This document shows positions 6,813 through 13,523 of a stretch of DNA of 13,935 nucleotides, piece by piece. The notes under the pieces are model-generated. The model did not search any database. It was not told the origin of the DNA and saw only the letters and a program-made list of their open reading frames with translations. Position 1 is the stretch's first letter, and every line of letters begins with the position of its first letter. Where the stretch lies: the NCBI GenBank assembly GCA_022653215.1, contig JALCSJ010000040.1, forward strand, positions 1 through 13,935, in the 5' to 3' direction. The stretch comes from Acidaminococcaceae bacterium (GTDB lineage: Bacteria > Bacillota > Negativicutes > Acidaminococcales > Acidaminococcaceae). The position numbers and the translations under genes were made by a program.

Positions 6813-8207
6813 ATGACAGTAATAGGGGCTTTTATGGTACCACATCCGCCTATTATTATTCCTACGGTAGGCAAAGGTGCAGAAAAAGCAATTGCATCAA
6901 CAATAAATGGGTATGATGAAGTGGGCAGGCAGATTGCGGCTCTGGCCCCGGAAACAATTCTGGTGATTTCTCCTCATACGGTAGCATATGCGGATTATTT
7001 TCATATTGCTCCCGGTGCTGGGGCCGAAGGAGATTTTGGTCAGTTCCGGGCACCGGAAACGGCTTTTAGGGTAACTTATGATACTGAATTGGTAAAGGCT
7101 ATTAGTGCAGAATCACAGGCAGCAGGACTACCGGTGGGAACCATGGGCGAAAGAGACAAAAAGCTAGACCATGGTGTTATGGTTCCTTTGTTTTTTGTAA
7201 ATAAATTTTACACAAACTATAAATTGGTAAGAATGGGCTTTTCCGGCTTGCCGCTGCCTTTGCATTACAAGGTAGGCATGGTTATGGCACAAGCTATTGA
7301 GAAGCTGGGCAGAAAAGTTGTGATTATCGCCAGTGGTGATTTATCTCATAAATTAAAAGAAGATGGACCCTATGGTTTTGATCCGGCGGGACCGGAATAT
7401 GACGAGAAAATCATGAAAGTCATGGGCAAAGGTGATTTTGGGCAGTTGCTGAAGTTTCCGGCCAGCTTAAATGAGGCTGCGGCAGAATGCGGCCATCGCA
7501 GTTTTACAATTATGGCAGGAGCCTTGGACGGTAAAGATGTTAAAGCTACAGCTTTATCTCATCAAGGTAATTTTGGGGTAGGGTATGGTATTTGTACTTT
7601 CTACCCGAAAGGAGCAAATCCAGAGAGACATTTTTTAGCTAGTTACAAGGAAGAAGAAAATAGAAAACAACAGGATAGACTGAGCAAAGAAGATCCGTAT
7701 ATTGCTTTGGCCAGAAAGACCATTAATAATTATGTAAAAACAGGCAAGATTATTCCGGTACCCAAAGAATTGCCTCAGGATATGCTGAATAAAAGAGCCG
7801 GTACCTTTGTTTCCCTGCATAAAGATGGACAGCTGAGAGGCTGCATTGGTACCATTAATCCTGTTACTGCTAATATAGCCCAGGAAATAATTAACAATGG
7901 AGTAAGTGCGGCTACCCATGACCCGCGGTTTGCTCCTGTTCATGCTGAGGAACTGCCTTATCTGGAAATCAGCGTGGATGTATTAGGACCTATAGAAGAG
8001 CATATTACAACCAAAGATTTGGATGTTAAACGATATGGTGTTATAGTGACTAAAGGGGGGCGCAGGGGCTTACTGCTGCCGAACTTAGACGGTGTGGATA
8101 CGATTGAAGACCAGATTGCCATTGCTGAGCAAAAAGCCGGCATAGCAGTTGGGGAAATAGGTGTAGATTTAGCACGTTTTGAAGTAATTAGACATGAGGT
8201 GAAATAA
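6813..8207 (+). CDS. amrB-amrA: AmmeMemoRadiSam fusion: AmrB (MEMO1-like) plus AmrA (AMMECR1)
   Basis: Two families are joined in one 464-residue protein. Residues 1 to about 270 are the MEMO1/LigB-type domain related to class III extradiol dioxygenases: MVPHPP at 8-13, SPH at 53-55, DHG at 119-121, SGDLSH at 174-179 and ECGH at 225-228. H55, H120 and C226 fall where MEMO1 has its metal-site residues. Residues about 292-464 are the AMMECR1 domain, with the hallmark LRGCIG at 341-346, then THDPRF and LEISVDVLGP. I chose the ATG at 6813 because GAGGAG (6799-6804) lies eight bases before it; the in-frame GTG at 6804 overlaps that site. The stop codon is followed at once by the ATG of amrS, so the two are tightly coupled. 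The AmrA-AmrB-AmrS trio is conserved in bacteria and archaea, and the eukaryotic MEMO1 and AMMECR1 descend from the same families. The reaction is not settled to my knowledge. Related fusions are known in Firmicutes. Confidence 0.92.
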   Translation: MTVIGAFMVPHPPIIIPTVGKGAEKAIASTINGYDEVGRQIAALAPETILVISPHTVAYADYFHIAPGAGAEGDFGQFRAPETAFRVTYDTELVKAISAESQAAGLPVGTMGERDKKLDHGVMVPLFFVNKFYTNYKLVRMGFSGLPLPLHYKVGMVMAQAIEKLGRKVVIIASGDLSHKLKEDGPYGFDPAGPEYDEKIMKVMGKGDFGQLLKFPASLNEAAAECGHRSFTIMAGALDGKDVKATALSHQGNFGVGYGICTFYPKGANPERHFLASYKEEENRKQQDRLSKEDPYIALARKTINNYVKTGKIIPVPKELPQDMLNKRAGTFVSLHKDGQLRGCIGTINPVTANIAQEIINNGVSAATHDPRFAPVHAEELPYLEISVDVLGPIEEHITTKDLDVKRYGVIVTKGGRRGLLLPNLDGVDTIEDQIAIAEQKAGIAVGEIGVDLARFEVIRHEVK

Positions 8208-9029
8208 ATGCAATGTCAGGTATGTTTTCATCACTGTGAATTGAAAGAGGGACAGATCGGTTCCTGCCGAGCCAGAATGAATCAGGAAGGAAAAATAATA
8301 TCTTTAAACTATGGACAGCTGGTTTCTTTGGCCTTGGACCCTATAGAGAAAAAACCTCTGGCAAGGTTCATGCCTGGCAGCTACGTCCTATCTTTAGGAA
8401 GTTTTGGCTGTAATATGCACTGTGGTTTTTGTCAGAATTATGCTATTTCTCAAATGGGGGCCTCTGATTTAGACAGTACTTATTATAGCCCGGAAGATAT
8501 TGTGATAATGGCACAAAGAAGTAAAGAACAGGGTAATGTAGGTGTTGCTTTTACATATAATGAGCCTATGATTGGTTATGAATATGTGCGGGATACAGCA
8601 AAACTTGTTAAAGAAGCAGGTATGGTAAATGTAGTGGTAACCAATGGCTGTGTGGAGCAGCCTATTTTGGCAGAAGTATTGCCCTACATAGATGCATTCA
8701 ATGTTGACTTAAAGTCATTTAACCCTGATTTTTATAAGAGAATGGGTGGTGATCTTAACATGGTTAAACAATTTATTGCCACAGCTGCAGCTAAAAGCCA
8801 TGTAGAAGTAACCACACTGATTATTCCAGGGGAAAATGATAGTGTAGAAGAAATGACCGCTTTGGCCAAATGGCTGGCTCAAGTAGATACAGACCTGACT
8901 CTTCATGTGACCAGATTCTTCCCCCGTTATAAGATGCTGGATAAAGACCCAACACCTGTTGAGCAAGTGTATAAGCTGGCAGAAGCGGCAAATAAATATT
9001 TAGATAATGTTTATACCGGGAATTGTTAA
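8208..9029 (+). CDS. amrS: AmmeMemoRadiSam system radical SAM enzyme
   Basis: The 273-residue enzyme carries the radical SAM motif C68-x3-C72-x2-C75 (CNMHCGFC), which binds a [4Fe-4S] cluster and SAM to make a 5'-deoxyadenosyl radical. It resembles pyruvate formate-lyase activating enzymes, with TYNEP in the barrel, VVTNGC on the next strand and DAFNVDLKS after it. A second cysteine set, C3-x2-C6-x3-C10-x9-C20, lies at the N terminus and is typical of this family; it may bind another metal or substrate. The ATG directly follows the TAA of the AmrB-AmrA fusion gene, and its ribosome binding site GAGGTG (8196-8201) lies inside that gene, so translation is coupled. The substrate is unknown; a joint pathway with AmrA and AmrB is inferred from their constant genomic linkage. 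It ends 25 bases before the metK promoter, with no terminator in between. Confidence 0.92.
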   Translation: MQCQVCFHHCELKEGQIGSCRARMNQEGKIISLNYGQLVSLALDPIEKKPLARFMPGSYVLSLGSFGCNMHCGFCQNYAISQMGASDLDSTYYSPEDIVIMAQRSKEQGNVGVAFTYNEPMIGYEYVRDTAKLVKEAGMVNVVVTNGCVEQPILAEVLPYIDAFNVDLKSFNPDFYKRMGGDLNMVKQFIATAAAKSHVEVTTLIIPGENDSVEEMTALAKWLAQVDTDLTLHVTRFFPRYKMLDKDPTPVEQVYKLAEAANKYLDNVYTGNC

Positions 9030-9054
9030 AACTGCTCACAGAAGGAATCAAACG

Positions 9055-9083
9055 TTGACAAAAAAGTAACCATAGTATATAAT
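9055..9083 (+). promoter_or_regulatory. Consensus promoter of the metK leader
   Basis: TTGACA (9055-9060) and TATAAT (9078-9083) are both perfect and 17 bases apart. Transcription should start near 9090, about 16 bases before the SAM riboswitch. Such a strong promoter suits a gene whose output is held back by attenuation. Confidence 0.92.
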
Positions 9084-9105
9084 TGTTTCGTTACAACTAC
9101 ATATG

Positions 9106-9205
9106 CTCATCAAGAGTGGCGGAGGGAAGGGCCCTATGAAACCACAGCAACCATGGAATAGTCCAACGGTGCTAAGTCCTGCAATTGTCTATTGCAAGAT
9201 GGGAG
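9106..9205 (+). promoter_or_regulatory. SAM-I (S-box) riboswitch aptamer
   Basis: The conserved S-box core is present: TCAAGAG, then GGAGGGA, GGCCCTATGAAACC, CAGCAACC, GGTGCTAA, TCCTGC and the closing AGATGGGAG. P1 pairs CTCATC (9106-9111) with GATGGG (9198-9203). P4 is GCAAT/ATTGC (9181-9185, 9191-9195). P2 closes with GTGG/CCAC, and P3 contains ACC/GGT and TGG/CCA. SAM binding stabilises P1. The strand that closes P1 also forms the antiterminator: TGGGAG (9200-9205) can instead pair with CTCTCA (9222-9227) of the downstream terminator. High SAM should therefore end transcription before metK, the product of which makes SAM. Confidence 0.96.
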
Positions 9206-9219
9206 AATTGAAAGATTAA

Positions 9220-9245
9220 CGCTCTCAGTCTTGAGAGCGCTTTTT
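9220..9245 (+). terminator. SAM-controlled terminator of the metK riboswitch
   Basis: CGCTCTCA (9220-9227) and TGAGAGCG (9232-9239) form a perfect 8-base-pair stem with loop GTCT, followed by C and TTTTT (9241-9245). It is the expression platform of the upstream aptamer. Its 5' arm is the pairing partner of the antiterminator strand 9200-9205, so terminator and antiterminator exclude each other. Confidence 0.93.
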
Positions 9246-9288
9246 ATTTCTGCTTGAGCGAGCTTCTATTTCCTAAAGGAGGGAAATC

Positions 9289-10467
9289 ATGAAAAAATTA
9301 TTTACGTCAGAATCAGTGACCGAAGGCCATCCTGACAAAATCGCTGACCAAATTTCCGATGCAATATTGGATGCTATTATTGCCCAAGACCCTTATGCTA
9401 GGGTTGCCTGCGAAACTTTAATAGCCACAGGTCAAATTCACATAGCCGGTGAAATTACCACTAATTGCTATGTAGATATTGCTAAAGTTGCCAGAGAGAC
9501 AGTACTGAATATTGGTTATAACAGGGCCAAATATGGTTTTGATGGTTCAACTTGCGGCGTGCTGTTATCCATTGACGAACAGTCTTCGGATATTGCTTTG
9601 GGAGTAGATGAATCTGCCGAAGCCAAAAGCGGCAACAAAGACGATAACGAAACACTAGGTGCCGGAGACCAGGGTATGATGTTCGGTTATGCTACCGACG
9701 AAACACCTGAATATATGCCTATGCCTATTTCCTTGGCACATAAATTAGTCAGACAATTAACCAAAGTCCGCAAAAATAAAACTTTGACTTATTTGCGTCC
9801 GGACGGAAAATCTCAAGTTACTGTGGAATATAATGATGGTGTGCCTACCCGTATTGATACAGTAGTAATTTCTACCCAGCATAAAGACATGGATATGGCT
9901 GTGCTCCGTGCTGATGTGAAAAAATATGTCATAGATCCGATTTTGCCAAAGAATATGGTAGATGCTAATACTAAATACTATATTAATCCTACCGGCCGGT
10001 TTGTTATTGGGGGACCACAAGGTGATACCGGTCTTACCGGCAGAAAAATTATCGTTGATACTTATGGGGGTATGGCTCGTCACGGAGGCGGTTGTTTTTC
10101 CGGTAAGGATCCAACAAAAGTGGATAGAAGTGCTTCTTATGCAGCCCGCTATGTAGCTAAAAACATTGTGGCCGCAGGTTTGGCCCATAAATGTGAAATC
10201 CAGTTGGCTTATGCTATTGGTGTAGCTCAGCCTGTTTCCATTTCTGTAGAAACTTTTGGTACCGGTTCTGTTTCTGACGAAAAAATCGTAGAAGTGATTA
10301 AAAAGAATTTTTCTCTGACACCTTCCGGTATTATTAAGAGTCTGGATTTAAGACGTCCAATTTACAAACAAACAGCTGCTTATGGTCATTTTGGCCGTAC
10401 TGACATTGATTTGCCTTGGGAACATTTGGACAAGGTTGATGCATTAAAGGCAGCTTTAAAGAAATAA
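9289..10467 (+). CDS. metK: S-adenosylmethionine synthetase
   Basis: MetK makes SAM from methionine and ATP, releasing phosphate and pyrophosphate, in the cytoplasm as a tetramer. The 392-residue length is normal. Hallmarks are TSESVTEGHPDKIADQ near the N terminus (H14, D16 and K17 of the active site), GAGDQGMMFGYA at 124-135, GGPQGDTGLTGRK from 241, and GGGCFSGKDPTKVDRS at 266-281, the phosphate-binding loop; C269 replaces the alanine common there. Start: AAAGGAGG at 9275-9282 lies six bases before the ATG. Expression is under the SAM-I riboswitch directly upstream, closing a feedback loop from product to gene. priA follows after only 24 bases with no terminator, so the two are probably cotranscribed. 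Position beside the radical SAM gene amrS is suggestive but may be chance. Confidence 0.99.
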   Translation: MKKLFTSESVTEGHPDKIADQISDAILDAIIAQDPYARVACETLIATGQIHIAGEITTNCYVDIAKVARETVLNIGYNRAKYGFDGSTCGVLLSIDEQSSDIALGVDESAEAKSGNKDDNETLGAGDQGMMFGYATDETPEYMPMPISLAHKLVRQLTKVRKNKTLTYLRPDGKSQVTVEYNDGVPTRIDTVVISTQHKDMDMAVLRADVKKYVIDPILPKNMVDANTKYYINPTGRFVIGGPQGDTGLTGRKIIVDTYGGMARHGGGCFSGKDPTKVDRSASYAARYVAKNIVAAGLAHKCEIQLAYAIGVAQPVSISVETFGTGSVSDEKIVEVIKKNFSLTPSGIIKSLDLRRPIYKQTAAYGHFGRTDIDLPWEHLDKVDALKAALKK

Positions 10468-10491
10468 TTAGTTGAACCGAGAGATAAATTT

Positions 10492-12891
10492 ATGAAATAT
10501 TTAAATGTAGCTATTAATCTGCCGGTAAAAAACATCTTTCAGCAATTCACCTATAAGGTACCGCCACAGCTAGACTTCCTGAAGGAGGGCTGGCGTGTTG
10601 TGGTACCTTTTGGTCATCAAATGCTGGAAGGCTTTGTTGTTGATGAAGCACTTACTGTTGATGAGGCAATTAAATACAAAGAAATAGTTGATGTATTGGG
10701 AACAGAGCCATGGTTTACCGAGGAAATGATTGCTACGGCTCATTATTTGTCAAAGTACTACATGTGTTCTCTGGCAGAAGCTTTGCGCTTGTTTATTCCA
10801 GGTAAGGGCACGATTGCTACAATAGGCAGATATACAGCCCGGGAGGATTTTACCGGTTCATTGGAGCCAAGAGAAGAACAGCTTTACGCTTATCTGCAAA
10901 TCAAAGGACCTCAGCCTCGCAAGGCGATTGTGACACTTGACCGGGGCGAAGAAGCTTTGAAAGGTTTAATTACCAAACAGGCTGTAGCTTTGGAATATGA
11001 AATAAAATATAAAATTAAAAACAGGACTGTCAGGACTTTTTGCATAACAGAAGACGGGCAAAAGGCTTTAGCGGAAAACAATAAGAAAATTAAAGCTCAA
11101 AATAGTGCACTGAATGTTTTGCAAGTTCATGGAGAAATGACCGTGCCTGAATTAGAACAATTCAAGGTATCGAGTCAGACCTTAAGAAACTTGGCAGCTA
11201 AAGGCTGGGCCAAGGAGGGTGCTCGACGTGTCCTTAGGGACAGCTACAAAGACAAAGGGGCCGTTAAAGAAGTTTTGCAGCTTACGGATGAGCAGAAGCA
11301 GGCTATTAGTTCCGTGTCTGCTTGTCTTGAGAAAAGTGAAAATAATACATTCCTTCTGCAGGGCATTACCGGCAGCGGTAAAACAGAAGTGTATTTACGC
11401 TTAACAGATAAAGCATTGCGGGAAGGTAAGCAAGTTCTGGTCTTAGTTCCGGAAATTGCTTTAACAGGCCAGATTGTAAAACGGTTTAAGGCTTGGTTTG
11501 GCAACAAAGTAGCAGTGGCTCACAGTAAACTGTCTGCAGGAGAAAGAGCTGATGTTTGGCAGAAGATGCGGTCGGATTATGCATCTGTTTTAATCGGTGT
11601 AAGATCTGCCGTATTTTCTCCTTTTCATAATTTGGGCTTAATTATTATTGACGAAGAACATGAATATACCTATAAACAGGATGAAAGACCTAATTATCAT
11701 GCCAGAAATATTGGGGCTTTTAGAGCAAAGTTCAATAAGGCACCTTTGGTTTTGGGCAGTGCTACACCTGATTTAGAATCATATTACAAGGCGCAGGAAG
11801 GCAGTTATACACATTTGCGTTTAACAAAACGCCCTATGGCAGGCTCACATTTGCCACAGGTAGAAATAGTGGATATGCGTAAGGAACTGCAAGAAGGGAA
11901 CAAATCTGTTATTTCCCGGAAACTTCAGGCAGAACTGTCGGAGACTATTAAAGCAGGAGAACAGGCCATTGTTTTATTGAACAGGCGGGGTTTTTCTACT
12001 TTCGTTATGTGCAGAGACTGCGGAACTACTTTAACCTGTCCCAATTGCGCAGTATCCCTTGTTTATCATGCCAAGGAACATTTGATGCAGTGTCACTATT
12101 GCGGGCATACTGAACCCATTCCCACTGTTTGTCCTCATTGTCATAGTAAAAGAATCAAGTTCTTTGGGACAGGAACAGAAAAAGCAGAAGCAGAAATAGC
12201 TGCTTTAGGCAACGGCATAAGGCCTATCCGTATGGATCAGGATTCCACAATGGCTAAATTCGCTCACGAAGAGATTTTAGAAAGTTTTGTAAAAGGGGAA
12301 TACAATGTCCTTTTAGGAACTCAAATGGTGGCTAAAGGCCATGATATTCCTAATGTTACTTTGGTAGGAGTCCTTTCTGCCGATTCCCAACTGAATCTGC
12401 CGGATTATCGCAGTGGTGAGCGTACCTTTGCCTTACTGACTCAGGCAGCAGGCAGAGCAGGGCGAGGCGCTAAACCGGGAAGAGTTGTTTTTCAGGCTTA
12501 TGATGCAGGTAATCCTGTTTTGGCCCAGGCAGCTTCCCAGGATTATGAAGGTTTTGCAGTTAACGAGTTGGCAGTGAGAAAAGAATTGGGCTATCCGCCC
12601 TTTACTTCCCTCATAAAAATTACTGTTGTCCACAAAGACCAAGAAAAGGCTTTAGAAACGGCCCAACGTTTGGTTAATTATTTAGAAGGGGAACAGTTGG
12701 CAGGTAAGCTACAAAAGACTCAGGTCATGGGTCCTTTTCCTGCCATTGTAGCCATGGTAAATCATATTTATCGCATTAATATTTTGATTAAGAGCACAGA
12801 ACCGGAGGAAATCAAAGGGATTCTTTGGCACTCAGAATATAAAGAGATGTCCAATGTTTACTTTGACGTAGACCCGGTGAACGTAATATAG
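10492..12891 (+). CDS. priA: Primosomal protein N', replication-restart 3'-5' helicase
   Basis: PriA recognises stalled or collapsed forks and D-loops and reloads the replicative helicase. The 799-residue length fits Firmicute PriA. The N-terminal 3'-end-binding domain covers about residues 1-105 (NVAINLPVKNIFQQFTYKVP), followed by a winged-helix region. The helicase core has Walker A GITGSGKT at 291-298, DEEH at 387-390, GSATPDLES, and motif VI QAAGRAGRG at 651-659. Eight cysteines inserted between the helicase lobes (C507, C510, C516, C519, C534, C537, C547, C550) form the two zinc sites typical of PriA. The ribosome binding site is weak (GAGAG eight bases before the ATG), and there is no promoter in the 24-base gap after metK, so expression should depend on the metK transcript and hence partly on SAM. 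The order priA-def-fmt is common in Firmicutes; here a palindromic element lies between priA and def. Confidence 0.98.
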   Translation: MKYLNVAINLPVKNIFQQFTYKVPPQLDFLKEGWRVVVPFGHQMLEGFVVDEALTVDEAIKYKEIVDVLGTEPWFTEEMIATAHYLSKYYMCSLAEALRLFIPGKGTIATIGRYTAREDFTGSLEPREEQLYAYLQIKGPQPRKAIVTLDRGEEALKGLITKQAVALEYEIKYKIKNRTVRTFCITEDGQKALAENNKKIKAQNSALNVLQVHGEMTVPELEQFKVSSQTLRNLAAKGWAKEGARRVLRDSYKDKGAVKEVLQLTDEQKQAISSVSACLEKSENNTFLLQGITGSGKTEVYLRLTDKALREGKQVLVLVPEIALTGQIVKRFKAWFGNKVAVAHSKLSAGERADVWQKMRSDYASVLIGVRSAVFSPFHNLGLIIIDEEHEYTYKQDERPNYHARNIGAFRAKFNKAPLVLGSATPDLESYYKAQEGSYTHLRLTKRPMAGSHLPQVEIVDMRKELQEGNKSVISRKLQAELSETIKAGEQAIVLLNRRGFSTFVMCRDCGTTLTCPNCAVSLVYHAKEHLMQCHYCGHTEPIPTVCPHCHSKRIKFFGTGTEKAEAEIAALGNGIRPIRMDQDSTMAKFAHEEILESFVKGEYNVLLGTQMVAKGHDIPNVTLVGVLSADSQLNLPDYRSGERTFALLTQAAGRAGRGAKPGRVVFQAYDAGNPVLAQAASQDYEGFAVNELAVRKELGYPPFTSLIKITVVHKDQEKALETAQRLVNYLEGEQLAGKLQKTQVMGPFPAIVAMVNHIYRINILIKSTEPEEIKGILWHSEYKEMSNVYFDVDPVNVI

Positions 12892-12903
12892 CGACGCCAA
12901 TAG

Positions 12904-12972
12904 CGTCACCAAAAGTGCCAGGCACCGATGGAGACATATTGTCTCCATTGGTGCCTGGCACTTTTGGCGACG
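12904..12972. repeat. REP-like long palindrome between priA and def
   Basis: Two 33-base arms (12904-12936 and 12940-12972) pair around the loop TAT, with one A-C mismatch (12908/12968) and one G-T wobble (12927/12949). The arms contain AAAAGTGCCAGGCACC and ATGGAGACA. A smaller hairpin (GACGC/GCGTC, 12893-12907) overlaps its left edge and would compete with it. GCGACG occurs at both edges (12891-12896 and 12967-12972). From memory, GTGCCAGGCAC palindromes followed by a GACGGTCCTTTT-like stretch recur between genes of many Firmicutes, so this may be one copy of a dispersed REP-type or non-autonomous element. It begins right after the priA stop. No T-run directly follows the stem, so it is not a classical terminator, though it could slow polymerase or protect the 3' end of the message. 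Confidence 0.8.
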
Positions 12973-12982
12973 GTCCTTTTAG

Positions 12983-13012
12983 TTTACACTCCATTTTTTC
13001 GCTATTTATGAT
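12983..13012 (+). promoter_or_regulatory. Candidate promoter for def-fmt
   Basis: TTTACA (12983-12988) and TATGAT (13007-13012) are 18 bases apart. A perfect TATAAT at 13012-13017 overlaps, but its spacing to the same -35 would be 23. It lies just right of the palindrome, so def-fmt can be transcribed independently of metK-priA. Confidence 0.6.
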
Positions 13013-13050
13013 ATAATAAAGGGTAAAATTATTTTAAGGAGATCAGGTCA

Positions 13051-13521
13051 ATGGCATTAATGGAGATTTATGTGGCAGGTAATCCTGTGCTGCGCAAGGA
13101 AACTGAAAAGGTAACGACTTTTGATAAAAAATTAGGAAAACTTTTAGATAACATGGCTGCAACCATGTATCATGCAGATGGATGTGGACTGGCAGGACCC
13201 CAAGTAGGTATTGCCAAAAAACTTTTGGTTATTGATGCTTTTGACGATAAAGGCATCAGGGAATTCATAAACCCGGAAATTGTAGAACATTCCGGCGATA
13301 TTGTTTCTACAGAAGGCTGTCTCAGCGTTCCCGATTATGAAGGAGAAGTAAGACGGGCCAGCGAAGTTATTGTGGAATATCAGGACCGTAAAGGGGCCAA
13401 GAAAGAATTAAAAGCTGAGGGACTTTTAGCTATAGCCCTACAGCATGAAATAGATCATTTAAACGGTGTATTATTTATTGATAAAGCTATTTCTATAAAA
13501 CCTAAAGTAAAGGAAGATTAA
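13051..13521 (+). CDS. def: Peptide deformylase
   Basis: Def removes the N-formyl group from the first methionine of new proteins at the ribosome exit, using Fe2+ or another divalent metal. All three family motifs are present: GCGLAGPQ at 44-51 (motif I, with G49 and P50 where AA or AP is also seen), EGCLS at 88-92 (metal ligand C90) and QHEIDHLNG at 131-139 (ligands H132 and H136, catalytic E133). The length of 156 residues is normal. The start is set by AAGGAG at 13036-13041, nine bases before the ATG; the second ATG at 13060 would be too far. It is followed two bases later by fmt, the enzyme that adds the formyl group this one removes, in a standard bacterial pair. Confidence 0.98.
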   Translation: MALMEIYVAGNPVLRKETEKVTTFDKKLGKLLDNMAATMYHADGCGLAGPQVGIAKKLLVIDAFDDKGIREFINPEIVEHSGDIVSTEGCLSVPDYEGEVRRASEVIVEYQDRKGAKKELKAEGLLAIALQHEIDHLNGVLFIDKAISIKPKVKED

Positions 13522-13523
13522 AA

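Noticed and set aside
9757..10188. 143-codon open frame on the - strand
   Set aside because: It is a shadow of the highly conserved metK coding sequence, with no family resemblance.
12891..12972. GCGACG direct repeats flanking the palindrome as a target-site duplication
   Set aside because: Only six bases, one copy lies inside the hairpin arm and the other overlaps the priA stop, so chance or element-internal origin is as likely.
12904..12980. Palindrome after priA as a Rho-independent terminator
   Set aside because: The stem is followed by GTCCTTTTAG rather than a direct T-run, and it is far longer than usual terminators; a repeat element explains it better, though partial termination is possible.
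12812..12994. 60-codon open frame on the - strand across the palindrome
   Set aside because: It runs through the end of priA and the inverted repeat; its repeated VPGT residues are just the palindrome translated twice.
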